A stretch of DNA of 64,000 bases from Humitalea sp050632385 (lineage in GTDB: Bacteria > Pseudomonadota > Alphaproteobacteria > Acetobacterales > Acetobacteraceae): NCBI RefSeq assembly GCF_050632385.1, contig NZ_CP192599.1:3534001-3598000 (forward strand). The letters are read 5' to 3'. Positions 25,039 to 33,272 of this stretch are shown piece by piece. How positions within the stretch are numbered: the first letter of the stretch is position 1; each line of letters begins with the position of its first letter. The notes below the pieces were generated by a model, which saw only the letters and a program-made list of their open reading frames with translations, had not been told where the DNA came from and did no database searches. A program made the position numbers and the translations under genes.

Positions 25039-27114
25039 CTACGCCGCGCGCATCCTTTCCAGGAAGTCGCCGATCTCCACCTTCAACTCGCCCATTTCGG
25101 CCGACACCAAGCCGATGGAATCGACCATCGCGCCGGTGGCACTGCCCATGGCGTTGGCGGCCTCGGTTACCGCCCCGATCTCCTCGGACACCGCCTGGGT
25201 GCCGGAGGATGTGCGCTGGATGCTCTCCGCGATCTCGCGGGTCGCGGCACCCTGTTCCTCGATCGAGGACGCGATCGACGCCGAGACCTCGCTCATCTCG
25301 CCAATTCGCCTCGCGATGCTCTGGATCGCCGTCACCGCGCTGGTGGTGGCCATCTGAATATCGGCGATCTGGGCGGAGATATCCTCGGTCGCCCGCGTGG
25401 TCTGGCTGGCCAGGTTCTTCACCTCCGACGCCACGACGGCAAAGCCCTTGCCGGCGTCGCCCGCCCGCGCGGCCTCGATGGTCGCATTCAGGGCCAGCAG
25501 GTTGGTCTGGGCCGCGATATCGGTGATCAGCTTCACGACATCGCCGATCTTCTGGGCCGAATTGGCCAGGCCCTGCACATTGGCGTCGGCCGCCACGGAT
25601 TCGCGGACCGCTTCGCTGGCCATGCTGCTGGCGCTGCGGACCTGGCGCGACACCTCGGCGACGGAGGCCGAGAGCTCCTCGGTCGCGGCGGCCACGGCCT
25701 GGACGGCGCCGGAGGCCTGTGCCGCCGATTGCGCGCCGCTCGCCGCCCGCTGACGGGTCGCCTCGCTCGATCCGGTCACGCTGTCGGCGGAGGACATCAT
25801 GGTGCCGGTGGACTTGGTAACCCGGTCCAGCGCGTCATTCACCGTGGTCGTGAAGGATTGGATCTGCGTGTCGATCCGGGCCACGCGCTGCTGGCGGGCG
25901 CGCTCATCCGCCTCCCGCTGCTGCTGGAGGGACTGGGTCTCCAGCCCCTGGCGCTTGAACACTTCCAGCGCCTGCGCCAGTTCGCCGACTTCATCCTGGC
26001 GGTCGGCATGCGGCACCGTGACGGTGAAATCGCCCTTGGCGACCTCCCCCATCGCGCCGGTGATGCGTTCCAGTGCCGAGAGCACATAGCGGCGGAACAG
26101 CCAGCCGCCGGCGGCCAGCCCCAGCAGCAGGACGATCACCGCGCAGGCAAGGATCACCAGGCGGGACAAGGCCGCGCCATGGGCACTGTCGGCCTCCCTT
26201 CGCAGTTCAAGCAGCGCCGCATCGCGCAGGTCGAAGACCTGGCGGAAGGCCCCGATCACCTGGTTGCCCCAGCCCGCCGTATCGATCGAATAGCCGCGCC
26301 CGAGCCGCCCTTCCGTCATGACGGTGTCGATGATGCGGGTCGGTTCGACCAACTGCCGCCCGAACAACTGTTCGTAGCTCTGGCGGATGGCGGGCGGGGC
26401 GTCCTGGGCACTGGCGCGGCCCGCGATCTGCTCGCTCGCGCTGTCATAGGCGCCGCGCGCGCGTTCGCCGCGCAGCAATTCCTCCACCGTCAGGGGGCGG
26501 CTCTCGCGAACACCCAGGCCGATCGGAATGACGATCGCCGAGGCGCTTTCGCGCAGGCTGAGCACGAGGCGGGCAATCGCCGCCGCATCCGCCAGGCGCG
26601 GATCCTGCGCGGTCAGGCTACGCTCGGTGCTGTTCAACACCGGGTTGAGCGAACCCTGGACTTCGAGGCTGCGGGCGGACATGCGGGCGGCCAGCGGCAT
26701 GCGTTCGGCATGCGGTCGGCTGGCGCCGGCATCCACCTCGGCGCGGATCGCCCGGATGTCCGCCTGCATCCGCGCCAGGGTGGCGCCCGTGCTGGGCGGG
26801 GCCAGGCCGGGGGCCGCGGCCGTGGCGGCACGCGCGGAGGCGAGGCGTTCATCAAGGATCCGGCGGGCATCGCGCAACGCCTGGTGGTCGGCGGCGCTGG
26901 CCTGGGGCGGCCGCAGCATGTTGCCGCCCGCGCTGCGCTCATCCGTCAGCGCCTGGGGGATCGTCAGCACGCTGCTGTAGACATCGGTCAGCAGCAGGGC
27001 CTTGCCGCTGCCATCGAAGGCGCGCCAGGCGTTGGTCAGCGCGACCCCGCTTGCCCCCAGGGCAACGGCTGCGACGGCGCCAAGGGCGATGGTGAAGATC
27101 TTCGCTATGCGCAT
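25039..27114 (-). CDS. methyl-accepting chemotaxis protein
   Basis: Membrane chemoreceptor of 691 residues. An N-terminal transmembrane helix (IFTIALGAVAAVALGASGVAL) opens a large periplasmic helical sensor region. A second membrane helix (LVILACAVIVLLLGLAAGGWLF, near residue 345) follows, then a HAMP domain (ALERITGAMGEVAKGDFTVTVP in part) and the cytoplasmic signalling domain with the conserved hairpin tip around DIAAQTNLLALNATIEAARAG. No CheR-docking pentapeptide is seen at the C-terminus. No other che genes are nearby. Start ATG 27114 follows GAGGGAT. The ligand is unknown. Confidence 0.92.
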   Translation of the reverse strand: MRIAKIFTIALGAVAAVALGASGVALTNAWRAFDGSGKALLLTDVYSSVLTIPQALTDERSAGGNMLRPPQASAADHQALRDARRILDERLASARAATAAAPGLAPPSTGATLARMQADIRAIRAEVDAGASRPHAERMPLAARMSARSLEVQGSLNPVLNSTERSLTAQDPRLADAAAIARLVLSLRESASAIVIPIGLGVRESRPLTVEELLRGERARGAYDSASEQIAGRASAQDAPPAIRQSYEQLFGRQLVEPTRIIDTVMTEGRLGRGYSIDTAGWGNQVIGAFRQVFDLRDAALLELRREADSAHGAALSRLVILACAVIVLLLGLAAGGWLFRRYVLSALERITGAMGEVAKGDFTVTVPHADRQDEVGELAQALEVFKRQGLETQSLQQQREADERARQQRVARIDTQIQSFTTTVNDALDRVTKSTGTMMSSADSVTGSSEATRQRAASGAQSAAQASGAVQAVAAATEELSASVAEVSRQVRSASSMASEAVRESVAADANVQGLANSAQKIGDVVKLITDIAAQTNLLALNATIEAARAGDAGKGFAVVASEVKNLASQTTRATEDISAQIADIQMATTSAVTAIQSIARRIGEMSEVSASIASSIEEQGAATREIAESIQRTSSGTQAVSEEIGAVTEAANAMGSATGAMVDSIGLVSAEMGELKVEIGDFLERMRAA

Positions 27115-27240
27115 GGTGATCCCTCGGCATCCCGCCCGCATCATGCGGAACGCGGGCATCGTTGCTCTGCTGGCGGGCAGGCTTACCCGCGAATGGATTG
27201 ACGTTTCATTTCGGACGGCGCCCGGCGTCGCCCCGGTCCG

Positions 27241-27250
27241 CCCCCCCCCC
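27241..27250 (+). repeat. run of ten cytosines in a divergent promoter region
   Basis: An uninterrupted C10 tract lies in the 231-base gap between the divergent chemoreceptor and hypothetical exported protein genes. Homopolymers of this length are prone to slippage. No coding frame crosses it. Confidence 0.7.
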
Positions 27251-27345
27251 GGCACGGCAAATCCACCGCCCCGCCCATGCGCGGGCTGGACCCTTCCAGT
27301 GCAGGCAGGCTACGCAGGACGGCAGCAGGATAGGGGAATGATCAG

Positions 27346-27831
27346 GTGGCGCTGTGGATCACGCGTCGCGGTCTGGCGGCGGTCGGGGGAACCGTGGCAC
27401 TCCCTGCCTCGGTTCTTCCCCTTGCGGCCATGGCCCAGCGTGCCGACCCGAACCCCGATGCCTCGGTCGAGATCGAGGAGGTGCGCGTCGGCATCGGCAT
27501 CGTCGCCGGCAGCATCGGCGGCGGCCGGCTGCGCTGGCGGGGTGAGGAATATCCCTTCCGCGTGCGCGGCCTGGGCGTCGGCGCACTTGGCCTGACCTCC
27601 CTCCAGGCGCGGGGGGAGGTGTTCAACCTGTCCCGGCTGGAGGATTTTTCCGGCGCCTATACGGAAGAGGCGCAGGACCCGCCGGCCGCCGATACCCCCC
27701 CGCCCCCGCCGGGCGGGCCGCTGGTCCGCTTCCTGCGCAACGGCAATGGCGTGCGGCTTCGGCTGCGCGCATCCCGCGACGGGGCGATGCTGGAAATCGC
27801 CCCGGGCGGGCTGAACATCGAACTGCGGTAG
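27346..27831 (+). CDS. hypothetical exported protein
   Basis: 161-residue protein with a Tat-like N-terminal leader (ITRRGLAAVGG, cleaved near AMAQ). The mature part has a glycine-rich stretch, IVAGSIGGGRLRWRGEEYPF, then RVRGLGVGALG and NLSRLEDFSGAY, followed by a polyproline turn and a short beta-rich tail. Similar glycine-rich small periplasmic proteins exist in other alphaproteobacteria, but I do not know a function. The start is GTG at 27346 with AGGGGA eight bases upstream. MarC follows eight bases after its stop, probably on the same transcript. Confidence 0.65.
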   Translation: MALWITRRGLAAVGGTVALPASVLPLAAMAQRADPNPDASVEIEEVRVGIGIVAGSIGGGRLRWRGEEYPFRVRGLGVGALGLTSLQARGEVFNLSRLEDFSGAYTEEAQDPPAADTPPPPPGGPLVRFLRNGNGVRLRLRASRDGAMLEIAPGGLNIELR

Positions 27832-27838
27832 CGCCACG

Positions 27839-28513
27839 ATGGACGGCTTCATCATCGCGCGGATGATCAGCGACTACCTGTTCGCCTTCTCCACGCTGAT
27901 CAGCATCATCAACCCCTTCGCGATCGGGTTCGTCTTCCTCGAACGCACGCAGGGGCTGAGCTACCGCGAGCGTGCCGCCCTGGCGCGGCGGATCGCATTC
28001 TATTCGCTCTGCGTGCTGCTGGTGGCGGGGTTCCTGGGGCAGCAGATCCTCAGTTTCTTCGGCATCTCTCTGGCCGCCTTGCGGATTGCCGGCGGGCTGA
28101 CGGTCGCGCTGGCCGGCTGGGGGATGCTGAACGCACCCGATGCGCCGGATGCGACCTCTGTCGCCAAGGTCAGCATGGCCGCAGCGAACCGCATGGCCTT
28201 CTTCCCGATGACCATGCCGCTGACCACGGGGCCGGGCACCATCGCCGCCTCCATCGCCCTGGCGGCGAACCGCAGCGGCGACATGCGTAGCCTGGTGCCC
28301 AGCATGCTGGTGGGGCTGCTGGTCGCGGCGACCGTCTCGGTGGTGATCTACCTGGCCTACCGGCATGCTGTCAGCGTGGCGCGGATGCTTGGCCCCGATG
28401 GTTCGCGGCTGGTCACGCGGGTCTCGGCCTTCCTGCTGCTGTGCGTGGGGGTGCAGATCACGTTGACAGGGGTGCTGGATGCGCTGACCCCGCTGGTGAT
28501 GGCAGGGCGGTGA
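27839..28513 (+). CDS. MarC family integral membrane protein
   Basis: 224-residue protein with six membrane segments and the MarC hallmarks: INPFAIGFVFL near the N-terminus, RIAGGLTVALAGWGML, MPLTTGPGTIAASIAL and the closing FLLLCVGVQITLTGVLDAL. MarC proteins were once linked to multiple antibiotic resistance; the true role is not established. It follows the hypothetical exported gene and precedes a DUF1835 gene by four bases. Confidence 0.85.
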   Translation: MDGFIIARMISDYLFAFSTLISIINPFAIGFVFLERTQGLSYRERAALARRIAFYSLCVLLVAGFLGQQILSFFGISLAALRIAGGLTVALAGWGMLNAPDAPDATSVAKVSMAAANRMAFFPMTMPLTTGPGTIAASIALAANRSGDMRSLVPSMLVGLLVAATVSVVIYLAYRHAVSVARMLGPDGSRLVTRVSAFLLLCVGVQITLTGVLDALTPLVMAGR

Positions 28514-28517
28514 CGGC

Positions 28518-29468
28518 ATGACCCCGATCCACATCCGCCCCGGCGACGATCTGCGCGGCCGGCTGCCGCCCGGCGACTACCTGACCTATGCCGATCCGGT
28601 CTGCCTAGGCCCCGCGCGGGATGCGGATGGGCCGATGGCCTGGCTGGCGCAGCGGTCGCGCTTCGTCGCGATGCACGCGCACCACCCGCTGGAGGCCGTG
28701 CGCCTGCGGCTTGGCGCCGAATACACCGCCCTGCTGGCCGCGGCGCGCGGTGACGCGCCGCTGCATATCTGGTGCGAACATGATGTGTGGGACCAGATCG
28801 CGCTGCTGCGGATCATCTCCCTGATCTGGCCGGCTGGACGCGGCCGAATCTTTCTGATGCCGGCCGATGGGCGCCGGGTCTTCCCTGCCCTGACCGATGC
28901 CGAACTGGCGGCGCTGGTGCCCGTTCCCCTGGGCGATGCGGCGGCCGAGGCCGCGTGCCTGGCCTGGGATGCCTTCGCGGGCGAGGACCCGGCAGAACTG
29001 GACCGCATCTGGCGGCGGCAACTGCCCTTCCCGCACCTGGCGCCCGCCCTGCGGCGGCATTTGCAGGATTTGCCCTGGGCCAGTGACGGGCTGGCGCTGT
29101 CAGAACGGCGCGTGCTGCGGGCGGTGGTCGAAGGTGCTGCCGACGCCGCCGCCGTGCTGGCGGGCTTTGCCGCCGCGGACCCGGTGTTCCACCCGACCGA
29201 CCTGATGGTGGCCGAGATCATCGACCGCCTGCGCCACGGCACCCGCCGCCTGATCGCCCGCAGCGGGCCGCTGGCGCTGAGCCCGCTGGGCCAAGCCGTG
29301 CTGGCCGGACAGGCCCGTCACGCGCCGGCGCCGCGTTTCGTCGGCGGCATCGCGGTGGGGCCAACGGCGCCGGCCTGGTGGGATCCCGGCCGCGCGGGTG
29401 TCGTGACGCGGCCAAACAACGGCCTGGGGGCGGCGCCCGGCGGGCTGTCGGCGCTGCGGGGCGACTGA
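28518..29468 (+). CDS. DUF1835 domain-containing protein
   Basis: 316-residue soluble protein. The N-terminal domain (about residues 1-130) contains HIRPGDDL and WCEHDVWDQIALLRII, the pattern of DUF1835, a family of unknown function. The second half has a helical region (PAELDRIWRRQLPFPHLAPAL in outline, then ALSERRVLRAVVEG), typical of DUF1835 proteins with a sigma-factor-like winged region. The final 50 residues are glycine- and proline-rich. It converges on tadA with three bases between stops. Confidence 0.7.
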   Translation: MTPIHIRPGDDLRGRLPPGDYLTYADPVCLGPARDADGPMAWLAQRSRFVAMHAHHPLEAVRLRLGAEYTALLAAARGDAPLHIWCEHDVWDQIALLRIISLIWPAGRGRIFLMPADGRRVFPALTDAELAALVPVPLGDAAAEAACLAWDAFAGEDPAELDRIWRRQLPFPHLAPALRRHLQDLPWASDGLALSERRVLRAVVEGAADAAAVLAGFAAADPVFHPTDLMVAEIIDRLRHGTRRLIARSGPLALSPLGQAVLAGQARHAPAPRFVGGIAVGPTAPAWWDPGRAGVVTRPNNGLGAAPGGLSALRGD

Positions 29469-29471
29469 CCG

Positions 29472-29915
29472 CTACCGCAGCCCGGCAAAAAATTCGCGCA
29501 ACAGCCCCCCTGCCTCGGCTTCCCGCACCCCGCCCACGACCTCCGGCACATGGTGGCAGGTCGGGTGGCTGAAGACGCGGGCGCCGTGCTCCACCCCGCC
29601 GCTTTTCGGGTCATAGGCGCCAAACACCACGCGCTTCACCCGGAACAGGCTGGCGGCATGGGCGCACATCGCGCAGGGCTCCAGCGTCACCCACAGGGTC
29701 GCATCCGGCAGCACGCGATCCCCGCGCAGGGCCGCGGCCGCCCGCAGCGCCAGCAATTCGGCGTGGGCGGAAGGGTCGCGGCGGGCCTCCACCTCATTGC
29801 CCGCCGCCGCCAGGACGCGCCCCGCGCCATCGGTCACCACGGCCCCCACCGGCACTTCGCCCCGCGCGGCGGCGGCGCGGGCTTCGACCAGGGCATCGTC
29901 CATATGGCTGTTCAT
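29472..29915 (-). CDS. tadA: tRNA-specific adenosine-34 deaminase
   Basis: Zinc-dependent deaminase that converts A34 to inosine in the tRNA-Arg anticodon. 147 residues with the catalytic HAE motif (SAHAELLALR) and the zinc cysteines in LEPCAMCAHA. Start is uncertain between ATG at 29915 (MNSHMDDAL) and 29903 (MDDAL); neither has a strong ribosome site. It is divergent from the gamma-glutamyl hydrolase gene. Confidence 0.9.
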   Translation of the reverse strand: MNSHMDDALVEARAAAARGEVPVGAVVTDGAGRVLAAAGNEVEARRDPSAHAELLALRAAAALRGDRVLPDATLWVTLEPCAMCAHAASLFRVKRVVFGAYDPKSGGVEHGARVFSHPTCHHVPEVVGGVREAEAGGLLREFFAGLR

Positions 29916-29995
29916 GCGGCGTATCTGCGCCGCGCGGGACAGTGGGCGCAAGCAGCACGCTTTACCGCAGGCCATCCCTGCGCGTAGCAAGCGCC

Positions 29996-30742
29996 ATGAG
30001 CAAAAATCCCCTGATCGGCCTGACCCTGGATGCCGAGCCCGCCGGCGGCTGGTCCAAGCTCCCTTGGTATGCGCTGCGGCAGAATTACTGCGATGCGATC
30101 GCCATCGCCGGCGGCCTGCCGGTCGCCCTGCCGCATGAGGAGGGGCTGGCCGCGGCCTACCTCGACCGGCTGGACGGGCTGGTTGTGACCGGCGGTGCCT
30201 TCGATGTGGACCCGGGCCTCTATGGCGGGGGGCCGATGCACGAGACGGTAGTGCTGAAGGAAGGCCGCACCGGCTTCGAACTCGCGGTGCTGCGCGGCGC
30301 CATCGCGCGCGACATGCCGGTGCTGGGCATCTGCGGCGGTCAGCAATTGCTGGCGGTCGCCCTGGGCGGCACCCTGCACCAGCACATCCCGGACGACGTG
30401 CCGGGCGCGCTGGAACATGAACAACCGACCCCGCGCGACCAGCCAGGCCATGATGTGACCGTGACCCCTGGCACCCTGCTGGCCCGCATCATCGGCGGCA
30501 CCCGCATGGCGGTGAACACCGCGCACCACCAGGCGGTCGCGACACCGGGCAGCCACGGCATCGTCAATGCCGTCGCCCCGGATGGCGTGATCGAGGGCAT
30601 CGAGGCCCCCGGCAAGACCTTCTGCCTCGGCGTGCAATGGCACCCGGAATATGCGGTGGACCCGGCCGACCCCGACATCTTCCGCGCCTTCATCGCCGCC
30701 GCCGTGGCCTATGCCACGACACGCCAGATGGTGCCGGCATGA
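29996..30742 (+). CDS. gamma-glutamyl-gamma-aminobutyrate hydrolase family protein (class I glutamine amidotransferase-like)
   Basis: 248-residue class I glutamine-amidotransferase fold enzyme of the peptidase C26/PuuD type. The nucleophile cysteine sits in LGICGGQQLLAV, and the catalytic histidine and glutamate are in VQWHPEYAVD. PuuD cleaves gamma-Glu-GABA in putrescine breakdown; homologues act on other gamma-glutamyl compounds. No other puu genes are present, so the substrate is open. Its stop overlaps the start of the pseudouridine synthase gene (ATGA). Confidence 0.85.
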   Translation: MSKNPLIGLTLDAEPAGGWSKLPWYALRQNYCDAIAIAGGLPVALPHEEGLAAAYLDRLDGLVVTGGAFDVDPGLYGGGPMHETVVLKEGRTGFELAVLRGAIARDMPVLGICGGQQLLAVALGGTLHQHIPDDVPGALEHEQPTPRDQPGHDVTVTPGTLLARIIGGTRMAVNTAHHQAVATPGSHGIVNAVAPDGVIEGIEAPGKTFCLGVQWHPEYAVDPADPDIFRAFIAAAVAYATTRQMVPA

Positions 30743-31863
30743 CCGCCGTGCCGCCCGACGACGACGACAACATCCCGAACGTGCCGCTGGCCGAACGCGT
30801 GCGCGGCGGCAAGCGCCACTCCTCCCGCGCGCGCAGCGTCGAGGGCGGGCTGGACGAGACCCCCGTCGCCGAAACCCCCGACGATGACGACGAGGTCGAG
30901 GGCGAACGCGGCGACCGCATCGCCAAATTCCTGGCGCGCGCGGGCATCGCCAGCCGGCGCGACGCGGAAAAGCTGATCGCCGAGGGCCGCGTGGTGCTCA
31001 ACGGCCACAAGGTCATGACCCCCGCGACCTTCGTCGGCCCGACCGACCGCGTCACCGTCAACGGCACCCCGGTCGCGGCGCCCGAACGCACGCGGCTGTT
31101 CCGCTACCACAAGCCGCGCGGCCTGGTGACGACGCATAAGGACACCGAGGGCCGCCCCACGGTGTTCGAGAACCTGCCCGCCGGGCTGCCGCGCCTCGTC
31201 TCCGTCGGGCGGCTGGACCTGACCAGCGAGGGCCTGCTGCTGCTGACCAATGACGGCGCGCTGGCCCGCAAGCTGGAACTGCCCGCCAATGGCTGGATCC
31301 GCCGCTACCGCGCCCGGGTGCATGGCCAGGTGGATGAGGCGGCGCTGGCCGCGCTGACCCGCGGGATCACCGTCGATGGCGTGAAGTATGGCCCGATCGA
31401 GGCCGGCCTCGACAGCCGCCGCGGCGCCAATTCCTGGCTGACGGTCAGCATCCACGAAGGCAAGAACCGCGAGGTGCGGCGCGTGCTGCAGCACCTGGGC
31501 CTGCACGTCACGCGGCTGATCCGCGTCGCCTATGGCCCGTTCCAACTGGGTCTTCTGCCGGATGGCGCGGTCGAGGAAGTGAACGCGAAGATCATGCGCG
31601 ACCAGATCGGCGTCGATGCCGCCCCGCGCCTGCAACGCGGCACCGAACGCGCGCCGGACGTGGCCGAACCCGCGCCGCAAAAACCCGCCCGCGCGCCCCG
31701 CGCCCGCAGCGCCGGCGACCCGCAGATGACGCCCTGGGGCGCGCCGGACTGGCGGGCGGAGGACGCGCCGAAGCGCCCGGGCGCACGCAACGCCGGTGGC
31801 GCCGACCGGCCGTCGGGCGCGCCATCCCGGCCCCGCCCCCCGGCCAAGCCGCCGCGCGGGTAA
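30739..31863 (+). CDS. rluB: 23S rRNA pseudouridine synthase, RluB/RsuA family
   Basis: 374-residue pseudouridine synthase. An acidic, low-complexity N-terminus (about 60 residues) precedes an S4 RNA-binding domain (RIAKFLARAGIASRRDAEKL). The catalytic domain contains the active aspartate in GRLDLTSEGLLLLTNDG, and GKNREVRRVLQHLGLHV is the family's closing motif. A basic proline/alanine-rich tail follows. The RluB assignment (U2605) is by overall similarity; RsuA- or RluE-like activity is possible. It overlaps the upstream hydrolase and is followed by rsmD six bases later. Confidence 0.85.
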   Translation: MTAVPPDDDDNIPNVPLAERVRGGKRHSSRARSVEGGLDETPVAETPDDDDEVEGERGDRIAKFLARAGIASRRDAEKLIAEGRVVLNGHKVMTPATFVGPTDRVTVNGTPVAAPERTRLFRYHKPRGLVTTHKDTEGRPTVFENLPAGLPRLVSVGRLDLTSEGLLLLTNDGALARKLELPANGWIRRYRARVHGQVDEAALAALTRGITVDGVKYGPIEAGLDSRRGANSWLTVSIHEGKNREVRRVLQHLGLHVTRLIRVAYGPFQLGLLPDGAVEEVNAKIMRDQIGVDAAPRLQRGTERAPDVAEPAPQKPARAPRARSAGDPQMTPWGAPDWRAEDAPKRPGARNAGGADRPSGAPSRPRPPAKPPRG

Positions 31864-31869
31864 AAGCCG

Positions 31870-32427
31870 GTGCGCATCATCGCCGGCCGCCACAAGGGCC
31901 GGCGCCTGGCAGCCCCCCCTGGCGAGGCCACCCGCCCCACCGCCGATCGCGTGCGCCAGGCGCTGTTCGACGCGCTGACCCACGCGCCCTGGGCCGGGCG
32001 CGACCGGCTGGACGGTGCCCGGGTGCTGGATGCCTTTGCCGGCACCGGCGCGCTGGGGCTTGAGGCACTGTCCCGCGGCGCCGCGCATGTGACCTTCATG
32101 GAAACCGCCCGCCCCGCCCTGGCCGCCATCCGCGCCAATATCGCCGCCTGCGGCGCGGAGGACGTCGCCAAGGTCCTGGCCGTGGACGCGACCCGCCCGC
32201 CACGGGCCGACAAAGCCTGCACGCTGATCTTCCTCGACCCGCCCTATGGCCAGGATTTCGTCGCCCGCGGTGTCACGGCCCTGGCGGCGGCGGGTTGGAT
32301 CGCGCCCGGCGCGCTGCTGGTGGCCGAAGCCGGACGGGCCGAACCCGCCCCCGAATTGCCGGGCTTCACCTTGTGCGACGAACGCGCGCATGGGGCGGCG
32401 GTGCTCCGGGCCTGGCAAGGCGCCTGA
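31870..32427 (+). CDS. rsmD: 16S rRNA (guanine-966-N2)-methyltransferase
   Basis: 185-residue SAM-dependent methyltransferase of the RsmD family. It begins MRIIAGRHKGRRL, has the SAM motif VLDAFAGTGALGLEALSRGA and the catalytic DPPY in LIFLDPPYGQDF. The start is GTG at 31870. It is probably cotranscribed with rluB. Its stop codon lies within a terminator-like inverted repeat shared with the convergent GntR gene. Confidence 0.92.
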   Translation: MRIIAGRHKGRRLAAPPGEATRPTADRVRQALFDALTHAPWAGRDRLDGARVLDAFAGTGALGLEALSRGAAHVTFMETARPALAAIRANIAACGAEDVAKVLAVDATRPPRADKACTLIFLDPPYGQDFVARGVTALAAAGWIAPGALLVAEAGRAEPAPELPGFTLCDERAHGAAVLRAWQGA

Positions 32428-32479
32428 GGCGCGTCCCGCTCAAAGGCAAGCCACCAGGAGAAGCCGGGACGTCTCAGGC
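32422..32479. terminator. bidirectional terminator-like inverted repeat
   Basis: GCCTGAG-gcg-CGTCCCG (32422-32438) pairs with CGGGACG-t-CTCAGGC (32465-32479). Both convergent stop codons, rsmD TGA and the GntR gene TGA, lie inside the arms. There is no T-run. Confidence 0.55.
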
Positions 32480-33130
32480 GGCGGAATCGCCCCCCTCGAC
32501 CGCCGGATCGTTGGCGGCCGAGCCCAGGATGTGTTCGCGCACCCGCGCGGCCACTGCCCCGGGGTCGCGGCTCCGCAGCGCCGCCAGGATGCTCCTGTGC
32601 CCCTCGGCACTACGCCGCAGGGCGCGTAGCGAGGGCCAGAGCACCATGGGCCACAGCCTCGCGCGGTCGCGGGTTTCGATCGCCAATTCGACCAGGAAGC
32701 GGTTGGGCCCGAAGCCGTAGAGCGTGTCGTGGAAATCGAGGTTGGTGGCGCTCTGGTCAGCCGAGGTGCCTTCGTCGATGGCACGGTCGAAGGCGTCGGC
32801 CTTGGCTTCCAGCAGGCGCAGCGCGGCCTCGTCCAGGGCCGGCAAGGCCTCGATCGCGGCCTGCGCCTCCAGCAACGCGCGCACGGCGAGCATGTCGCGG
32901 CGGCGCTGCCGGTCGGGCATTGCCACGCGGAACCCCCGGTTGGGCACATGCTCCACCGTCTGGCGCTGCGCCAACTGGGCCAAGGCGGCGCGGACGTCGA
33001 AGCGGGTCGCGTTGAAGCGTTCCTCCAGGTCGACCTGCCGCAGCCATTCGCCAGGCCGATAGGCGCCGTCGCGGATGCTCGTCGCGATCTCGACGTCCAG
33101 TTGGCGGCGGCCGCTGGGGTGACGGGCCAT
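32474..33130 (-). CDS. GntR family transcriptional regulator (FadR/FCD type)
   Basis: 218-residue GntR regulator. The winged helix is at about residues 10-75 (IATSIRDGAYRPGEWLRQ, with HTH region LEERFNATRFDVRAALAQL and PNRGFRVA). An all-helical FCD ligand domain follows, with the probable metal-site histidines in FHDTLYG and HRSILAAL and the C-terminal REHILG. It is divergent from the ABC/CoA operon and almost certainly its regulator. A 14-bp palindrome lies in its promoter. Confidence 0.87.
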   Translation of the reverse strand: MARHPSGRRQLDVEIATSIRDGAYRPGEWLRQVDLEERFNATRFDVRAALAQLAQRQTVEHVPNRGFRVAMPDRQRRRDMLAVRALLEAQAAIEALPALDEAALRLLEAKADAFDRAIDEGTSADQSATNLDFHDTLYGFGPNRFLVELAIETRDRARLWPMVLWPSLRALRRSAEGHRSILAALRSRDPGAVAARVREHILGSAANDPAVEGGDSAA

Positions 33131-33184
33131 TCTGCTGCTGTCCTCGGCAAAGGGGTTGCGGCCAGAGAAAAGCTGAGCCTATCA

Positions 33185-33208
33185 TATTGGCGCCAATAAT
33201 TGCGCCAA
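33185..33208. promoter_or_regulatory. GntR operator and promoter in the divergent region
   Basis: A perfect 14-bp palindrome, TATTGGCGCCAATA (33185-33198), is followed by a partial copy, TTGCGCCAA (33200-33208). On the minus strand TTGGCG (complement of 33203-33208) and TATGAT (complement of 33181-33186) form a promoter with a 16-base spacer holding the palindrome, so a bound repressor would block the regulator's own promoter. Confidence 0.6.
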
Positions 33209-33272
33209 AATGCGCCGGGGTCGAGCCTCTCGCGAGCCTCGAGCCTGATAAGGGATGGGGAAGAAACCGACC

